From Nocardiopsis dassonvillei_B (lineage in GTDB: Bacteria > Actinomycetota > Actinomycetes > Streptosporangiales > Streptosporangiaceae): a stretch of DNA of 64,000 nucleotides. Both the position numbers and the translations under genes were made by a program. The stretch is from contig NZ_OZ186815.1 in the NCBI RefSeq assembly GCF_964273065.1, positions 868,001 through 932,000 on the forward strand, given 5' to 3'. Below the pieces are notes generated by a model that saw only the letters and a program-made list of their open reading frames with translations, ran no database searches and was not told where the DNA came from. Positions 49,187-57,197 of the stretch are shown one piece after another; the first letter of the stretch is position 1, and every line of letters starts with the position of its first letter.

Positions 49187-50809
49187 TCAGTAGCCGCGGA
49201 CGTCGGGCCAGTGGCGCTCGACGCCGGTGCGGTCCAGCAGTGCGGTGAACCGCTCCAGGAGCTCGTCCTCGGCGTGCACCGCGTGCGGGGTGGTGCCGTG
49301 GTCCAGGGCGAAGGCGGCCAGCCGCCCGGCGGCCTCGCCGATGTTCCACTCCACCGGGTGCAGGCGGAAGCAGCCGTTGGTGATGTGGGTGGTGCCGATG
49401 TTCTTGGCGGCGGGCAGCAGGTTGGTCTCCTGCCGGGGCAGCAGAGCCCCCAGCGGGATCTCGAAGGGGACGCTGGCGATGTCGATGTAGGTGTCGCCGC
49501 CGGTGGAGGGGTGCAGGTCGATCCGGTAGCTGCCGACGCCCACGGAGTCGTGGCGGCGGACGATGCCGCGGGGGCCCCGGATGTCCAGGGAGACGTCGTG
49601 CTCGGTGACCGTGGTGACCGCCCGGATCCTGCGGGACTCGCGGACGTAGGCGGCCTTGGCCAGGCCGAGTTCGGCGCCGGTGACGTCGGGGCGGGGCCGC
49701 AGCCCCGGGAACCCGGTGCCGCCGTCCGTGCGCGGGGCCTCGGTCTGGAGCCAGTACAGGACCGACAGGGACAGCTGGCGGGCCTCCTCGTGGGCCCGGC
49801 GGACGGTGGCGGCGTCCACCAGCCCCTCGATCTCCAGGGCCGGGGTGAGCCAGTAGTCGTTGAGCGGCCAGTTGGCGAGGGTGATGTCGGAGTCGAAGGC
49901 GCCGGGCCGGTGCAGCCCGCGGGCGAGGATGCGGCGGAACCCCCACAGCTCCTTGTCCCCGGCGTCGGCGCTCTGGTCGGCGTCCACCGCCAGCGGGTCG
50001 GTGGCGGGGTTGGGCGCGAACCTGCGGGCGACGGGTTCCAGGGTGCGCGGGTCCGGGGCCTGGAACCCGAGCAGCGGGCCGGGCCAGAAGTCCGGCCGGT
50101 AGGACCGCCAGAAGTCGTACGTCTCCGGGCGGTCGATGGTGTGGTCCTCCCCCTCGTGGTGGGAGACCGCGAAGCAGTAGGTGATGCCCTGGAGGTTGGC
50201 GGGGTCGGCGGTCTCCGGGGCGTGCGGCTCGCCGTGCTCGGAGCGGGCCTCGGCGCCGGTGACGTGGTCGATCCCGGCCATGGGGAGCAGGTCGCCGTTC
50301 TCGGTGGCGTCCAGGACGTAGTCCGCGTGGACCGTGTGCTCGCCGCCCTCGCGGTCGTGCAGGGTCACGGCGAGCACCCGCCCGCCGTCGGTGAGCGCCG
50401 CGACCGGCCGGTACCGCTCCAGGACGGTGATCCGGCCCGCGGAGCGGTGCGGGGCGAGCATCTCCTCCAGGACGGCCAGGGCGACGCGCGGCTCGTGGCA
50501 GAGCTTGCTGACGCGGCCCGCCCCGGGGTTGAGGGTGCGCGCGGCGGCGGCCTCGGCGCGCAGCGGGTAGACGCGGCGGTAGTGGTCGCGGATGCCCTCG
50601 CGCAGGCGCCGGTAGGAGGCGGTGGCGCCGAACATCTCGATCCAGGGGTGCTCGTCCGGGGGGACGGCCTGGGAGGTGAGCTGCCCGCCGATCCAGTCGG
50701 TCTCCTCGGTGAGGACGACGTTGCGGCCGGAGTCGGCGGCCGCCAGGGCGGCTGCGACGCCGCCCAGTCCCGCGCCGACGACGAGGATCTCGGTTCTGCT
50801 CTGGGTCAT
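49187..50809 (-). CDS. FAD-dependent oxidoreductase (FAD_oxidored type)
   Basis: The 540-residue protein starts with the dinucleotide fold ILVVGAGLGGVAAALAAADS and TDWIGGQLTSQAVPPDE. It has YVLDATENGDLLPMAG and, near the end, NIGTTHITNGCFRLHPVEWN, where CxxHxxEW-like residues help place the flavin. This family often sits in carbohydrate or xenobiotic operons with unknown substrates. No signal peptide is visible. ATG 50809 has a poor ribosome site, so weak initiation or a slightly different start is possible. It lies between the LacI gene and the hydantoinase gene, in the same orientation. Confidence 0.85.
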   Translation of the reverse strand: MTQSRTEILVVGAGLGGVAAALAAADSGRNVVLTEETDWIGGQLTSQAVPPDEHPWIEMFGATASYRRLREGIRDHYRRVYPLRAEAAAARTLNPGAGRVSKLCHEPRVALAVLEEMLAPHRSAGRITVLERYRPVAALTDGGRVLAVTLHDREGGEHTVHADYVLDATENGDLLPMAGIDHVTGAEARSEHGEPHAPETADPANLQGITYCFAVSHHEGEDHTIDRPETYDFWRSYRPDFWPGPLLGFQAPDPRTLEPVARRFAPNPATDPLAVDADQSADAGDKELWGFRRILARGLHRPGAFDSDITLANWPLNDYWLTPALEIEGLVDAATVRRAHEEARQLSLSVLYWLQTEAPRTDGGTGFPGLRPRPDVTGAELGLAKAAYVRESRRIRAVTTVTEHDVSLDIRGPRGIVRRHDSVGVGSYRIDLHPSTGGDTYIDIASVPFEIPLGALLPRQETNLLPAAKNIGTTHITNGCFRLHPVEWNIGEAAGRLAAFALDHGTTPHAVHAEDELLERFTALLDRTGVERHWPDVRGY

Positions 50810-50907
50810 CCGGGTGTTCGGGCACGGCGCCCCGGCCCGCGGGGCGGTGCCCTTCTCCTTTCTTCGCTTCGCACCTGGCGGTGCGGCTCGTACGGTGGTC
50901 GCGGGGG

Positions 50908-51984
50908 TCAGCGCGGGGGCGGGGCTGCGACGGTGCCGCCCGCGACCGGTTCGCAGGGCAGCAGGCGCCGGGTCTCCAGCCCCTCCTCGCCCGCGATGAG
51001 GCGCAGCAGCAGGCGGACCGCGTCGCGGCCCATCCCGCGCATCGGCACGTCGAACCCGCTGAACACCGCGCCTCCCCCGGGCGCGCGGCCGCGGGCGCCG
51101 ACCGGCGCCCCGAGCACGGCCAGGGACAGGTCGTGCGGGCAGCGCAGCCCGGCGCGTTCGATGGCGGCGCCCAGCCCGGACAGGGCGGCGCCGGTGTCGG
51201 TCTGCTCGACGACGACCGCCGTGACGCCCTCGGCCAGCCAGTCGGCCAGCAGCGCGTCGAGGTCGGTGCCGTCGGTGCGCACCACCAGTCCGGCGGTGCC
51301 GGTCCCGGTGGCGCGGGCGCCGCGCAGGACGCCCTCCTCCCGGTCGTCGGAGGCGGGGGCCTGGTCGTGTTCGCGCAGGTAGCGGATGTTCCGGTGCCCG
51401 GCGGCGGCGAGCCGGGCCAGCACCTCGGCGGAGGCCGAGACGTAGTCGGCGCCCACGTAGGGGACGTCCGGCTCGTTGCGGCGGCCGATGTAGACGAAGG
51501 GGAAGCCGTCCTCGACCAGGCGCCGGATCGGTTCGTCGGGGACGTGGCGGCCGAAGAACAGGCAGCCGTCGGCGACCCGCACCCGCCGCACCGAGGCGGG
51601 GTCGCCCGCCCCGGCACCGGTGCGGGCGGACCCCGTGAACAGGATGAGGTCCTGGCCCTGGGCGGCGGCCTCCTCCTCGACGCCGACCAGGATCGGGTAG
51701 TAGGAGTGCGCCACGTCGGTGGGGAAGGTGGCGCTGAAGGTGTAGAGCCCGAGCATGGCGTTGTCGGCCGAGGCCAGGCGGGTGGCGACGGGGTCGGGCA
51801 CGTACCCGAGCCGCTCGGCGGCGTCCAGGACCCGCTGGCGCGTCTCCCGGGCCAGGGACATCCCCACGGTGGTGCCGCGCAGGACGAGGGAGACCGTGGT
51901 CTGGGAGACGCCGGCCGCCCGTGCGATGTCGGACTGGCGCGGCCTGCGGCGCCCCCGGCCACTCGGTTGTCGCGTGCTCTCCAC
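50908..51984 (-). CDS. LacI family transcriptional regulator
   Basis: The 358-residue regulator has the LacI helix-turn-helix RQSDIARAAGVSQTTVSLVL and the hinge helix RQRVLDAAERLGYVPDPVA. A periplasmic-binding-protein-like sensor domain follows (LGLYTFSATFPTDVAHSYYP to the C-terminus). GTG 51984 is preceded by GGAG. It heads the minus-strand operon with the FAD oxidoreductase and hydantoinase genes. Two near-identical palindromes in the divergent region (52008-52021 and 52101-52112) are its obvious operators. Confidence 0.92.
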   Translation of the reverse strand: MESTRQPSGRGRRRPRQSDIARAAGVSQTTVSLVLRGTTVGMSLARETRQRVLDAAERLGYVPDPVATRLASADNAMLGLYTFSATFPTDVAHSYYPILVGVEEEAAAQGQDLILFTGSARTGAGAGDPASVRRVRVADGCLFFGRHVPDEPIRRLVEDGFPFVYIGRRNEPDVPYVGADYVSASAEVLARLAAAGHRNIRYLREHDQAPASDDREEGVLRGARATGTGTAGLVVRTDGTDLDALLADWLAEGVTAVVVEQTDTGAALSGLGAAIERAGLRCPHDLSLAVLGAPVGARGRAPGGGAVFSGFDVPMRGMGRDAVRLLLRLIAGEEGLETRRLLPCEPVAGGTVAAPPPR

Positions 51985-52007
51985 CGGTTCTCCTCCGATT
52001 CGGCGTT

Positions 52008-52021
52008 CTAATGCGCATTAG
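52008..52021. promoter_or_regulatory. LacI operator 1
   Basis: CTAATGCGCATTAG is a perfect 14-bp palindrome with the central CG typical of LacI-family sites, 24 bp upstream of the LacI gene start. Confidence 0.78.
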
Positions 52022-52100
52022 TCCATGACTGTGAGCCGGGTCTCAGGCCTGCGTCAAGAGGTGCGGCGGAGATTTCCGGCCGGTGACCGGGGAGTTTCGT

Positions 52101-52112
52101 TAATACGTATTA
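52101..52112. promoter_or_regulatory. LacI operator 2
   Basis: TAATACGTATTA is a perfect 12-bp palindrome differing from operator 1 only at the bases flanking the central CG. Centres are 92 bp apart, near nine helical turns, so looping between the divergent promoters is possible. It controls the beta-propeller gene, which starts 80 bp downstream. Confidence 0.75.
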
Positions 52113-52192
52113 GAACCTTGACCAGGGCGTCGGGCCTGGTCGAGACTCGGAGGCCATCGGTGCATCCCCGCCCCCGCCCGAAGGGAACCGCC

Positions 52193-53218
52193 ATGACCGC
52201 CCCCCGCCCCCGAACGCCCGGGATCGACCGCCGGACCGCCCTGCTGGGCACCGGCGCCCTGACCGCGGGCGCCCTGCTCGCCGGTGCCGCACCGGCCGCG
52301 GCCGCCGCCCCCGCGGCCCCCTCCGCCGCCGCGGCGAACGTGCTGCCGGCCTACCGGTTCGTGCGCGAGGCACTCGACACCGCGAACCTGGCCTACAACC
52401 CCACCGGGGAGCTGATCTTCCCGTGCCTGCGCGGGACGGTGGGCCGCCTGTCCGACGCCCCCGGCCGCTTCCTGCTCTACTACGCCCCGCACGACGCGCC
52501 CGGCGGCATCTGCCTGGCCTACGCGAACAGCCCGGAGGGGCCGTTCACCGAGCACCCGGGCAACCCGATCGTGTCCCGGAACTGGTCGCCGCACTACTCG
52601 GTGAGCCACGTGTCCTCGCCGCACGTGATGTGGAACGCCGAGCGCCGCGAGATGTGGCTGTACTTCCACGGCGAGAACACCACCACCCGGCTGGCCCGCT
52701 CGCGCAACGGGATCGACTTCACCTACGAGGGGGTGGTGCTGAACACCGCGATGGTGCCGGGCACCACCGAGGCCTCCTACGCGCGCGTCTTCGACCACCC
52801 GCTGCCGGACCGCGGGGCGCGCTACGTCATGGTCTTCATGCGCAACGGGACGAACGACCGCCGCGACATCGGGTGGGGGTGGTCGGCGGACGGCATCACC
52901 TTCGACTTCGCCCGCGACCCGCTGGTCCGGCACTCCGACGTGGGCGTCTCGAACCTGTCCGGCCCGCACCTGGTGGTGCGCGGCGGGCGCACCCTGGTCG
53001 TGTACCACACCGGCGCCGGGGACATCCGGGCGACGGAGGTGGGCGCGGACTTCTCCCGGCGCGACCACCTGGGGGTGGTCCACACGCCGATGGCCGGACC
53101 CCCGGACTCGGGGAGGTCGGCGGCGCCGTCCTTCGGCTCCGACGGCGGCGTGCAGTACATGTTCTACGAGGCGGGGCACCGCCTGGGCGCGACCATCGCC
53201 ATCGCCCGCGCCGGCTGA
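52193..53218 (+). CDS. Tat-exported glycoside-hydrolase-like beta-propeller protein
   Basis: The protein has 341 residues. The signal region IDRRTALLGTGALTAGALLAG has the twin arginine and then an Ala-rich cleavage site, so export by Tat is likely. The mature part resembles a five-bladed propeller of the GH43/GH32/GH130 type: LLYYAPHDAPGGICLAYANS, SSPHVMWNAERREMWLYFHG, TRLARSRNGIDFTYEG, SGPHLVVRGGRTLVVYHTG and YMFYEAGHR. Catalytic acids cannot be assigned with certainty. ATG 52193 follows AAGGGAACC. LacI control and divergence from the FAD/hydantoinase operon suggest that it liberates the substrate outside the cell. Confidence 0.8.
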   Translation: MTAPRPRTPGIDRRTALLGTGALTAGALLAGAAPAAAAAPAAPSAAAANVLPAYRFVREALDTANLAYNPTGELIFPCLRGTVGRLSDAPGRFLLYYAPHDAPGGICLAYANSPEGPFTEHPGNPIVSRNWSPHYSVSHVSSPHVMWNAERREMWLYFHGENTTTRLARSRNGIDFTYEGVVLNTAMVPGTTEASYARVFDHPLPDRGARYVMVFMRNGTNDRRDIGWGWSADGITFDFARDPLVRHSDVGVSNLSGPHLVVRGGRTLVVYHTGAGDIRATEVGADFSRRDHLGVVHTPMAGPPDSGRSAAPSFGSDGGVQYMFYEAGHRLGATIAIARAG

Positions 53219-53238
53219 CGGCCCCCGGCCTGCCGCGA

Positions 53239-53268
53239 GGCCCCCGTCCCGGTCCCCGGACGGGGGCC
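53239..53268. terminator. Perfect 11-bp hairpin after the propeller gene
   Basis: GGCCCCCGTCC (53239-53249) pairs exactly with 53258-53268 over an 8-nt loop, 20 bp after the stop codon. Confidence 0.65.
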
Positions 53269-53325
53269 GGAACCCGTCCGCCGCGCCTGCGGGGTTCGGC
53301 GGGGAGGCCCCGCGATACTCGACCC

Positions 53326-54327
53326 ATGCTCGGTGGAATCCTCGGACGCGTCCTGCCCGCGTCACAGCTGCGCGCCCACGAGGACCTGGTCCAGGACCTC
53401 GACCTGTCCTCGGGGGACAGCGGGGCCAAGAAGTCGGCCTTCTGGACGATGCTGGCGCTGTCGGGGCTCATCGCCGCCGGGGGCGTGCTCACCGACTCCA
53501 CCGCGACGGTGATCGGGGCGATGATCATCGCGCCGCTGTCCACCCCCATCATGGGGATCGCCCTGGGCATCGTCCGCCAGCGGCGCACGGACGCGGTCCG
53601 GACCGTCGTCCTGGGGTGCCTGCTGGTGATCGGCATCGGGGTGGTGTTCTCCGCGGTCGTGCCGGGGAGCTACGACCTGGTGAAGAACACCCAGGTGGCC
53701 GGGCGCACCTCCCCCGGCCTGCTGGACCTCGTCTCCGCCCTGGCGACCGGCGCGGCCGGGGCGGTGGGCCTGTCCCGCCGCGACGTCGCCGCCGTCCTGC
53801 CCGGGGTGGCCATCGCGATCTCGCTGGTCCCGCCCCTGGTGGTGGTGGGCGTGTGCCTGGGCCAGGGCGCGCTGTGGCTGTCGGCCGGGGCGGCGGTGCT
53901 GTTCCTGTCCAACCTGCTCGCACTGGTCTTCGCCGGCATGGTGGTGTTCGCGGCCTCCGGCCACGGCGTCCCGGACGGGGAGCGGGACACGCGGGCGGGG
54001 CGGCGGGCGCGCCTGGTCCTGGGCGGGCTGTTCACCTTCGTGTTCGCCCTGCTGGCCGCCAACACGGCCGCCACCGTCATGATCGCGGTGTGGACGCACC
54101 GGGTGGAGGAGGCCGCCGGCCGCTGGGTCTCGGAGCAGCCGAACGCCTCGGTGACCCGGGTGTACACGGCCTCGCGGACGATGCACGTGGAGGTGCGCGT
54201 CCAGGAGGAGCCGCCCCCGGTGGACGCCCTGCTGTCGGACCTGCGGGGGCGGGTCCCCGACCCGCTCAGGGTCGTGGTGGAGACGACCCGCGGCGAACGC
54301 GTCGAGGCGGGCCGGGTCGGGGGCTGA
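53326..54327 (+). CDS. DUF389 family membrane protein
   Basis: The 333-residue protein has about six hydrophobic helices in the first 260 residues, with the DUF389 hallmarks STATVIGAMIIAPLSTPIMG and ALATGAAGAVGLSRRDVAAVLPGVAIA ISLVPPL. A short soluble C-terminal domain with alternating strands follows. Function of the family is not established; many are TIGR00341-type hypothetical membrane proteins. ATG 53326 stands close behind a -10-like GATACT, so a leaderless transcript is likely. It converges on the sulfatase gene. Confidence 0.88.
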   Translation: MLGGILGRVLPASQLRAHEDLVQDLDLSSGDSGAKKSAFWTMLALSGLIAAGGVLTDSTATVIGAMIIAPLSTPIMGIALGIVRQRRTDAVRTVVLGCLLVIGIGVVFSAVVPGSYDLVKNTQVAGRTSPGLLDLVSALATGAAGAVGLSRRDVAAVLPGVAIAISLVPPLVVVGVCLGQGALWLSAGAAVLFLSNLLALVFAGMVVFAASGHGVPDGERDTRAGRRARLVLGGLFTFVFALLAANTAATVMIAVWTHRVEEAAGRWVSEQPNASVTRVYTASRTMHVEVRVQEEPPPVDALLSDLRGRVPDPLRVVVETTRGERVEAGRVGG

Positions 54328-54337
54328 CCCCGGATAC

Positions 54338-54378
54338 GGCGGCGGCCGGGAGCGGGCGTCCCGCTCCCGGCCGCCGCC
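54338..54378. terminator. Perfect 19-bp hairpin between convergent genes
   Basis: The arm beginning GGCGGCGGCCGGGAG (54338-54356) pairs exactly with 54360-54378 over a CGT loop. It is the strongest hairpin in the window and serves the DUF389 and sulfatase genes from both sides. Confidence 0.85.
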
Positions 54379-54386
54379 GGGCCGGC

Positions 54387-56285
54387 TCAGGGGGTGACGA
54401 TCGGGAAGTCGGGCCGGGGCTCGTCCAGGACGGCCATCAGCCGCCGCAGGACGTCCGGGTCCCCCTCGTACTCCACCCCGTCCAGGTCCCCGCCGCCCAG
54501 GAGTCCCAGCAGCTGCTGCTTGGAGAGGGCCAGGGTCAGGTCGGCCCCGCCCCCCTTGGGGTCCGGGTGGTGGATGAGCACCCCGTTGGAGAGCATCGCC
54601 CGATAGCGCTCACCGCTGTCGGTCATGTGCAGGTCCAGGGTCAGCTCCTCCTTCCAGGCGCGCGGCCCGTCGACGCGGATGGCGACCGAGTCGAGCATCT
54701 GGGTGACGCTGAGCGCCGAGGCCATGCTCTCGGCCAGGGCGATGGCCGTCGGCGGCACGCCCCCGCGCAGTTCCTTCGCCCCGACCAGGAAGAAGTTGCG
54801 CCAGGTGGCGCACTCGGCTCCGTGGCCGAGCCTGGTCAGCACGTCCGCCAGCAGCTCCTTGGCGTCGGCGTTGTCGGGCTCGGCGAAGACGGCGTGCGAG
54901 GCCAGCTCGGCGGCGAAGCGCAGGTCGCCCCCGTCGGCGAAGGAGCGGGCCCGGTCCAGCAGGACGTCGACGCCGCCCATGGCCCGGGCGTAGCGCTCCC
55001 CCTGCGCCCGGGGCGGGTGCTGCCACAGGTGGGCCGGGTTGCCGTCGAACCAGCCCATGTAGCGCTGGTAGACGGCCTTGATGTTGTGCGAGATGGAGCC
55101 GTAGTAGCCGCGGGTGCTCCAGGCCGCCTCCAGCCCCGGCGGCATCGCCAGCTCCTCGGCGATCTCGATCCCGGTGGAGCCCCTGTTCATCATCCGGAGC
55201 GTCTGGTCGTGCAGGTAGGCGTAGATGTCGCGCTGCTCGGCGAGGAACCCGCGGAGCTCCTCGGTGCCCCAGGTCGGCCAGTGGTGGGAGGCGAAGACGA
55301 CGTCGGAGTCGTCGGCGAACAGCTCGATGGTCTCGTTGAGGTAGCGCGACCACATGCGGGCGTCGCGGACCTGCGCCCCGCGCAGGGTGAGCAGGTTGTG
55401 CAGGGTGTGGCAGGCGTTCTCGGCGGTGCACAGGGCGCGCTTCTCGGGGAGGTGGAAGTTCATCTCCGCGGGGGCCTCGGTGCCCGGGGTCATCTGGAAG
55501 ACGAACCGGACCCCGTCCAGGGTCTCCTCCTGGCCGGTGCGGGTGATCTCCAGGGTCGGCGGGATCAGCCCCACCTTCCCCTGGGAGGTGCCGGGGCCCA
55601 GGCCCACGCCCACGAAGCCCTCGGGGTCGGTCTCCAGGCCGAAGGCGGTGAAGTACATGCCGCGCCGGATCATGGCGGTGCCGGCGTAGACGTTCTCGGA
55701 GACCGCGTGCTCCATGAAGTGCTCCGGCGCCACGATCGGCACCTTCCCGGAGGCGACGTCGGCCTCGTCCACCACGCCGGCCACGCCGCCGAAGTGGTCC
55801 AGGTGGGGGTGGGTGTAGACGACGGCGGTGACGGGGCGGTCGCCGCGGTGCTCTCGGTACAGCTCCAGACCCGCGGCGGCGACCTCCTCCGACACCAGGG
55901 GGTCGATGACGACCACGCCGGTGTCGCCCTCGATGAGGGTCATGTTGGACAGGTCCATGCCGCGGATCTGGTAGACCCCCTCGACGACCTCGAACAGGCC
56001 GTTCAGGGCGGTCAGCCTGCTCTGCCTCCACAGGTGGGGGTGGACGGTGGGCGGGGCGTTCTCGTCGCCGTCGAGGAGGAAGGAGTGGTCGCGCAGGTCC
56101 CAGACGGTCCTGCCGTCCTCATCGGTGACGTGCTGCGGCGCGGGGGCGATGAACCCCCGCCGGGCGTTGTCGAAGTCTGTGGTGTCGTCCGGCGAGGGGC
56201 CGGCCGTGCCCGCGTGGTCGTCCCCCGACCTGGTGGGGCGGGGGACGCCCGCGGTCCTGTTGCCGGTCTCGGTGGCACGCGCCAT
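54387..56285 (-). CDS. Metallo-beta-lactamase-fold alkyl sulfatase (SdsA1/BDS1 type)
   Basis: The 632-residue protein has the binuclear zinc motif YTHPHLDHFGG (HxHxDH) at about residue 170, further ligands in TAENACHTLHN and ASHHWPTWG, a helical dimerisation middle and a C-terminal SCP2-like domain (from about residue 510, with LDLHMTDSGERYRAML). Such enzymes hydrolyse alkyl sulfates such as SDS to alcohol and sulfate. No signal peptide is visible, so it is probably cytoplasmic. ATG 56285 follows GGAGGGG. A SulP anion transporter lies 7 kb away, but no direct link is visible. Confidence 0.9.
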   Translation of the reverse strand: MARATETGNRTAGVPRPTRSGDDHAGTAGPSPDDTTDFDNARRGFIAPAPQHVTDEDGRTVWDLRDHSFLLDGDENAPPTVHPHLWRQSRLTALNGLFEVVEGVYQIRGMDLSNMTLIEGDTGVVVIDPLVSEEVAAAGLELYREHRGDRPVTAVVYTHPHLDHFGGVAGVVDEADVASGKVPIVAPEHFMEHAVSENVYAGTAMIRRGMYFTAFGLETDPEGFVGVGLGPGTSQGKVGLIPPTLEITRTGQEETLDGVRFVFQMTPGTEAPAEMNFHLPEKRALCTAENACHTLHNLLTLRGAQVRDARMWSRYLNETIELFADDSDVVFASHHWPTWGTEELRGFLAEQRDIYAYLHDQTLRMMNRGSTGIEIAEELAMPPGLEAAWSTRGYYGSISHNIKAVYQRYMGWFDGNPAHLWQHPPRAQGERYARAMGGVDVLLDRARSFADGGDLRFAAELASHAVFAEPDNADAKELLADVLTRLGHGAECATWRNFFLVGAKELRGGVPPTAIALAESMASALSVTQMLDSVAIRVDGPRAWKEELTLDLHMTDSGERYRAMLSNGVLIHHPDPKGGGADLTLALSKQQLLGLLGGGDLDGVEYEGDPDVLRRLMAVLDEPRPDFPIVTP

Positions 56286-56392
56286 GGAGCCCCTCCAGGG
56301 GTGTGCTGTTCGGCCGGGCCCGGTGCCGTCGGCCGGAGTTCCGGCTCGGACCTACCCGGCGCACATCCGGGCTAGGGACAAAAGGCGGTCAA

Positions 56393-56412
56393 CATTCCCT
56401 TTGTCGGGAATG
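56393..56412. terminator. Small hairpin between LapA-like and sulfatase genes
   Basis: CATTCCC (56393-56399) and GGGAATG (56406-56412) flank TTTGTC; on the minus strand a TTTT run follows about 18 bases later. It may terminate the LapA-like transcript or be an operator for the sulfatase promoter. Confidence 0.4.
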
Positions 56413-56424
56413 CTTCCGCGGGGT

Positions 56425-56715
56425 TCACCCGCCCTTCGCCGCCCTGCGCCTCCTGCGCTCCGAGGGGCGCAGGAGGAGGCCGATGACCACGCCGACGCCG
56501 ACGGCGACGGCGAGGGTGGCCCACAGCGGCGCCACCAGGGCGAGGAACAGGACCTGGATCTCGGTGGAGTCGCGGTTCTGCGCCACGAAGAGGACCGCGA
56601 CGACGAGCAGGACCAGGGCGACCCACACCCGGGGCGGGACCGAGCCCGCGGAGAAGCCCTTCTCCGGTGTGCCGGAGCCGCTCACGGCATCGCCGGACGG
56701 TGGAGGAGCGGTCAT
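56425..56715 (-). CDS. LapA-domain (DUF1049) small membrane protein
   Basis: The 96-residue protein has two hydrophobic helices (VWVALVLLVVAVLFVAQN and LATLAVAVGVGVVIGLLL) separated by the NRDSTEIQVLFL loop and a basic tail, RPSERRRRRAAKGG. The NxxxxxxxFL pattern between the helices is typical of LapA/YciS-like proteins, often linked to envelope assembly. ATG 56715 follows GGAGGCG. It precedes the sulfatase gene in the same orientation by 140 bp. Confidence 0.85.
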   Translation of the reverse strand: MTAPPPSGDAVSGSGTPEKGFSAGSVPPRVWVALVLLVVAVLFVAQNRDSTEIQVLFLALVAPLWATLAVAVGVGVVIGLLLRPSERRRRRAAKGG

Positions 56716-57197
56716 CGAATCGCCTCCTGTGTCGAAGACGGCACCGCCGGAACGGAACCGCGGGGACCGGCGTCACCGGTTCCGCGGCTCCACGGCGGAC
56801 CGTGTGCGGATACGGCATTCCCCGGCGCCGGCACCGCCGAAGGCAGGAGAACCCCAACTCTTCCCCCCGATTCGGCGGGCGCCGCCGCGCACCGGCGGCG
56901 GCGGGACGGGTCCGTCGCCGCCCTTCGGAGGGGAGGCGCCATGGCCTGAGGACCGCAGAGGGAACATCCGTGGTGGACGCCGCCGGGCCTGGACGGCCCA
57001 CTGCGGCGCTCGGTACGCGGCGGCGTTCACCGCCGCTCCCGCAGCCGGCCGGTCGACGACGGAACCGCCACCCCCGAGTGCGCCGTCCGTCTTCGGCGGC
57101 GGGTTCGCGGCCGAGGGGTTCGAGGCCCTGCCGGGCCGGGGCGCCCGGCGGACCCGGGAGCGGCGGCGGTGTCCCGGCCGGGGCACCGCCGCCTCCC
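56716..57197. other. 482-bp gap without recognised gene
   Basis: Many imperfect GC-rich inverted repeats occur here (for example GGAACCG/CGGTTCC around 56750-56785). The frames in both directions lack normal codon bias. I see no gene; the part near 57140-57197 probably terminates the glycosyltransferase operon. Confidence 0.5.

Noticed and set aside
47038..49248. 736-codon plus-strand frame
   Set aside because: Antisense to the hydantoinase-family gene; Gly/Asp/Val repetitive composition and no motif.
49137..51962. 941-codon minus-strand frame over the FAD oxidoreductase and LacI genes
   Set aside because: Out of frame with both recognised proteins; Arg/Pro/Ala-rich low-complexity translation.
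53616..56375. 919-codon plus-strand frame
   Set aside because: Antisense to the sulfatase and out of frame with DUF389; no conserved motif.
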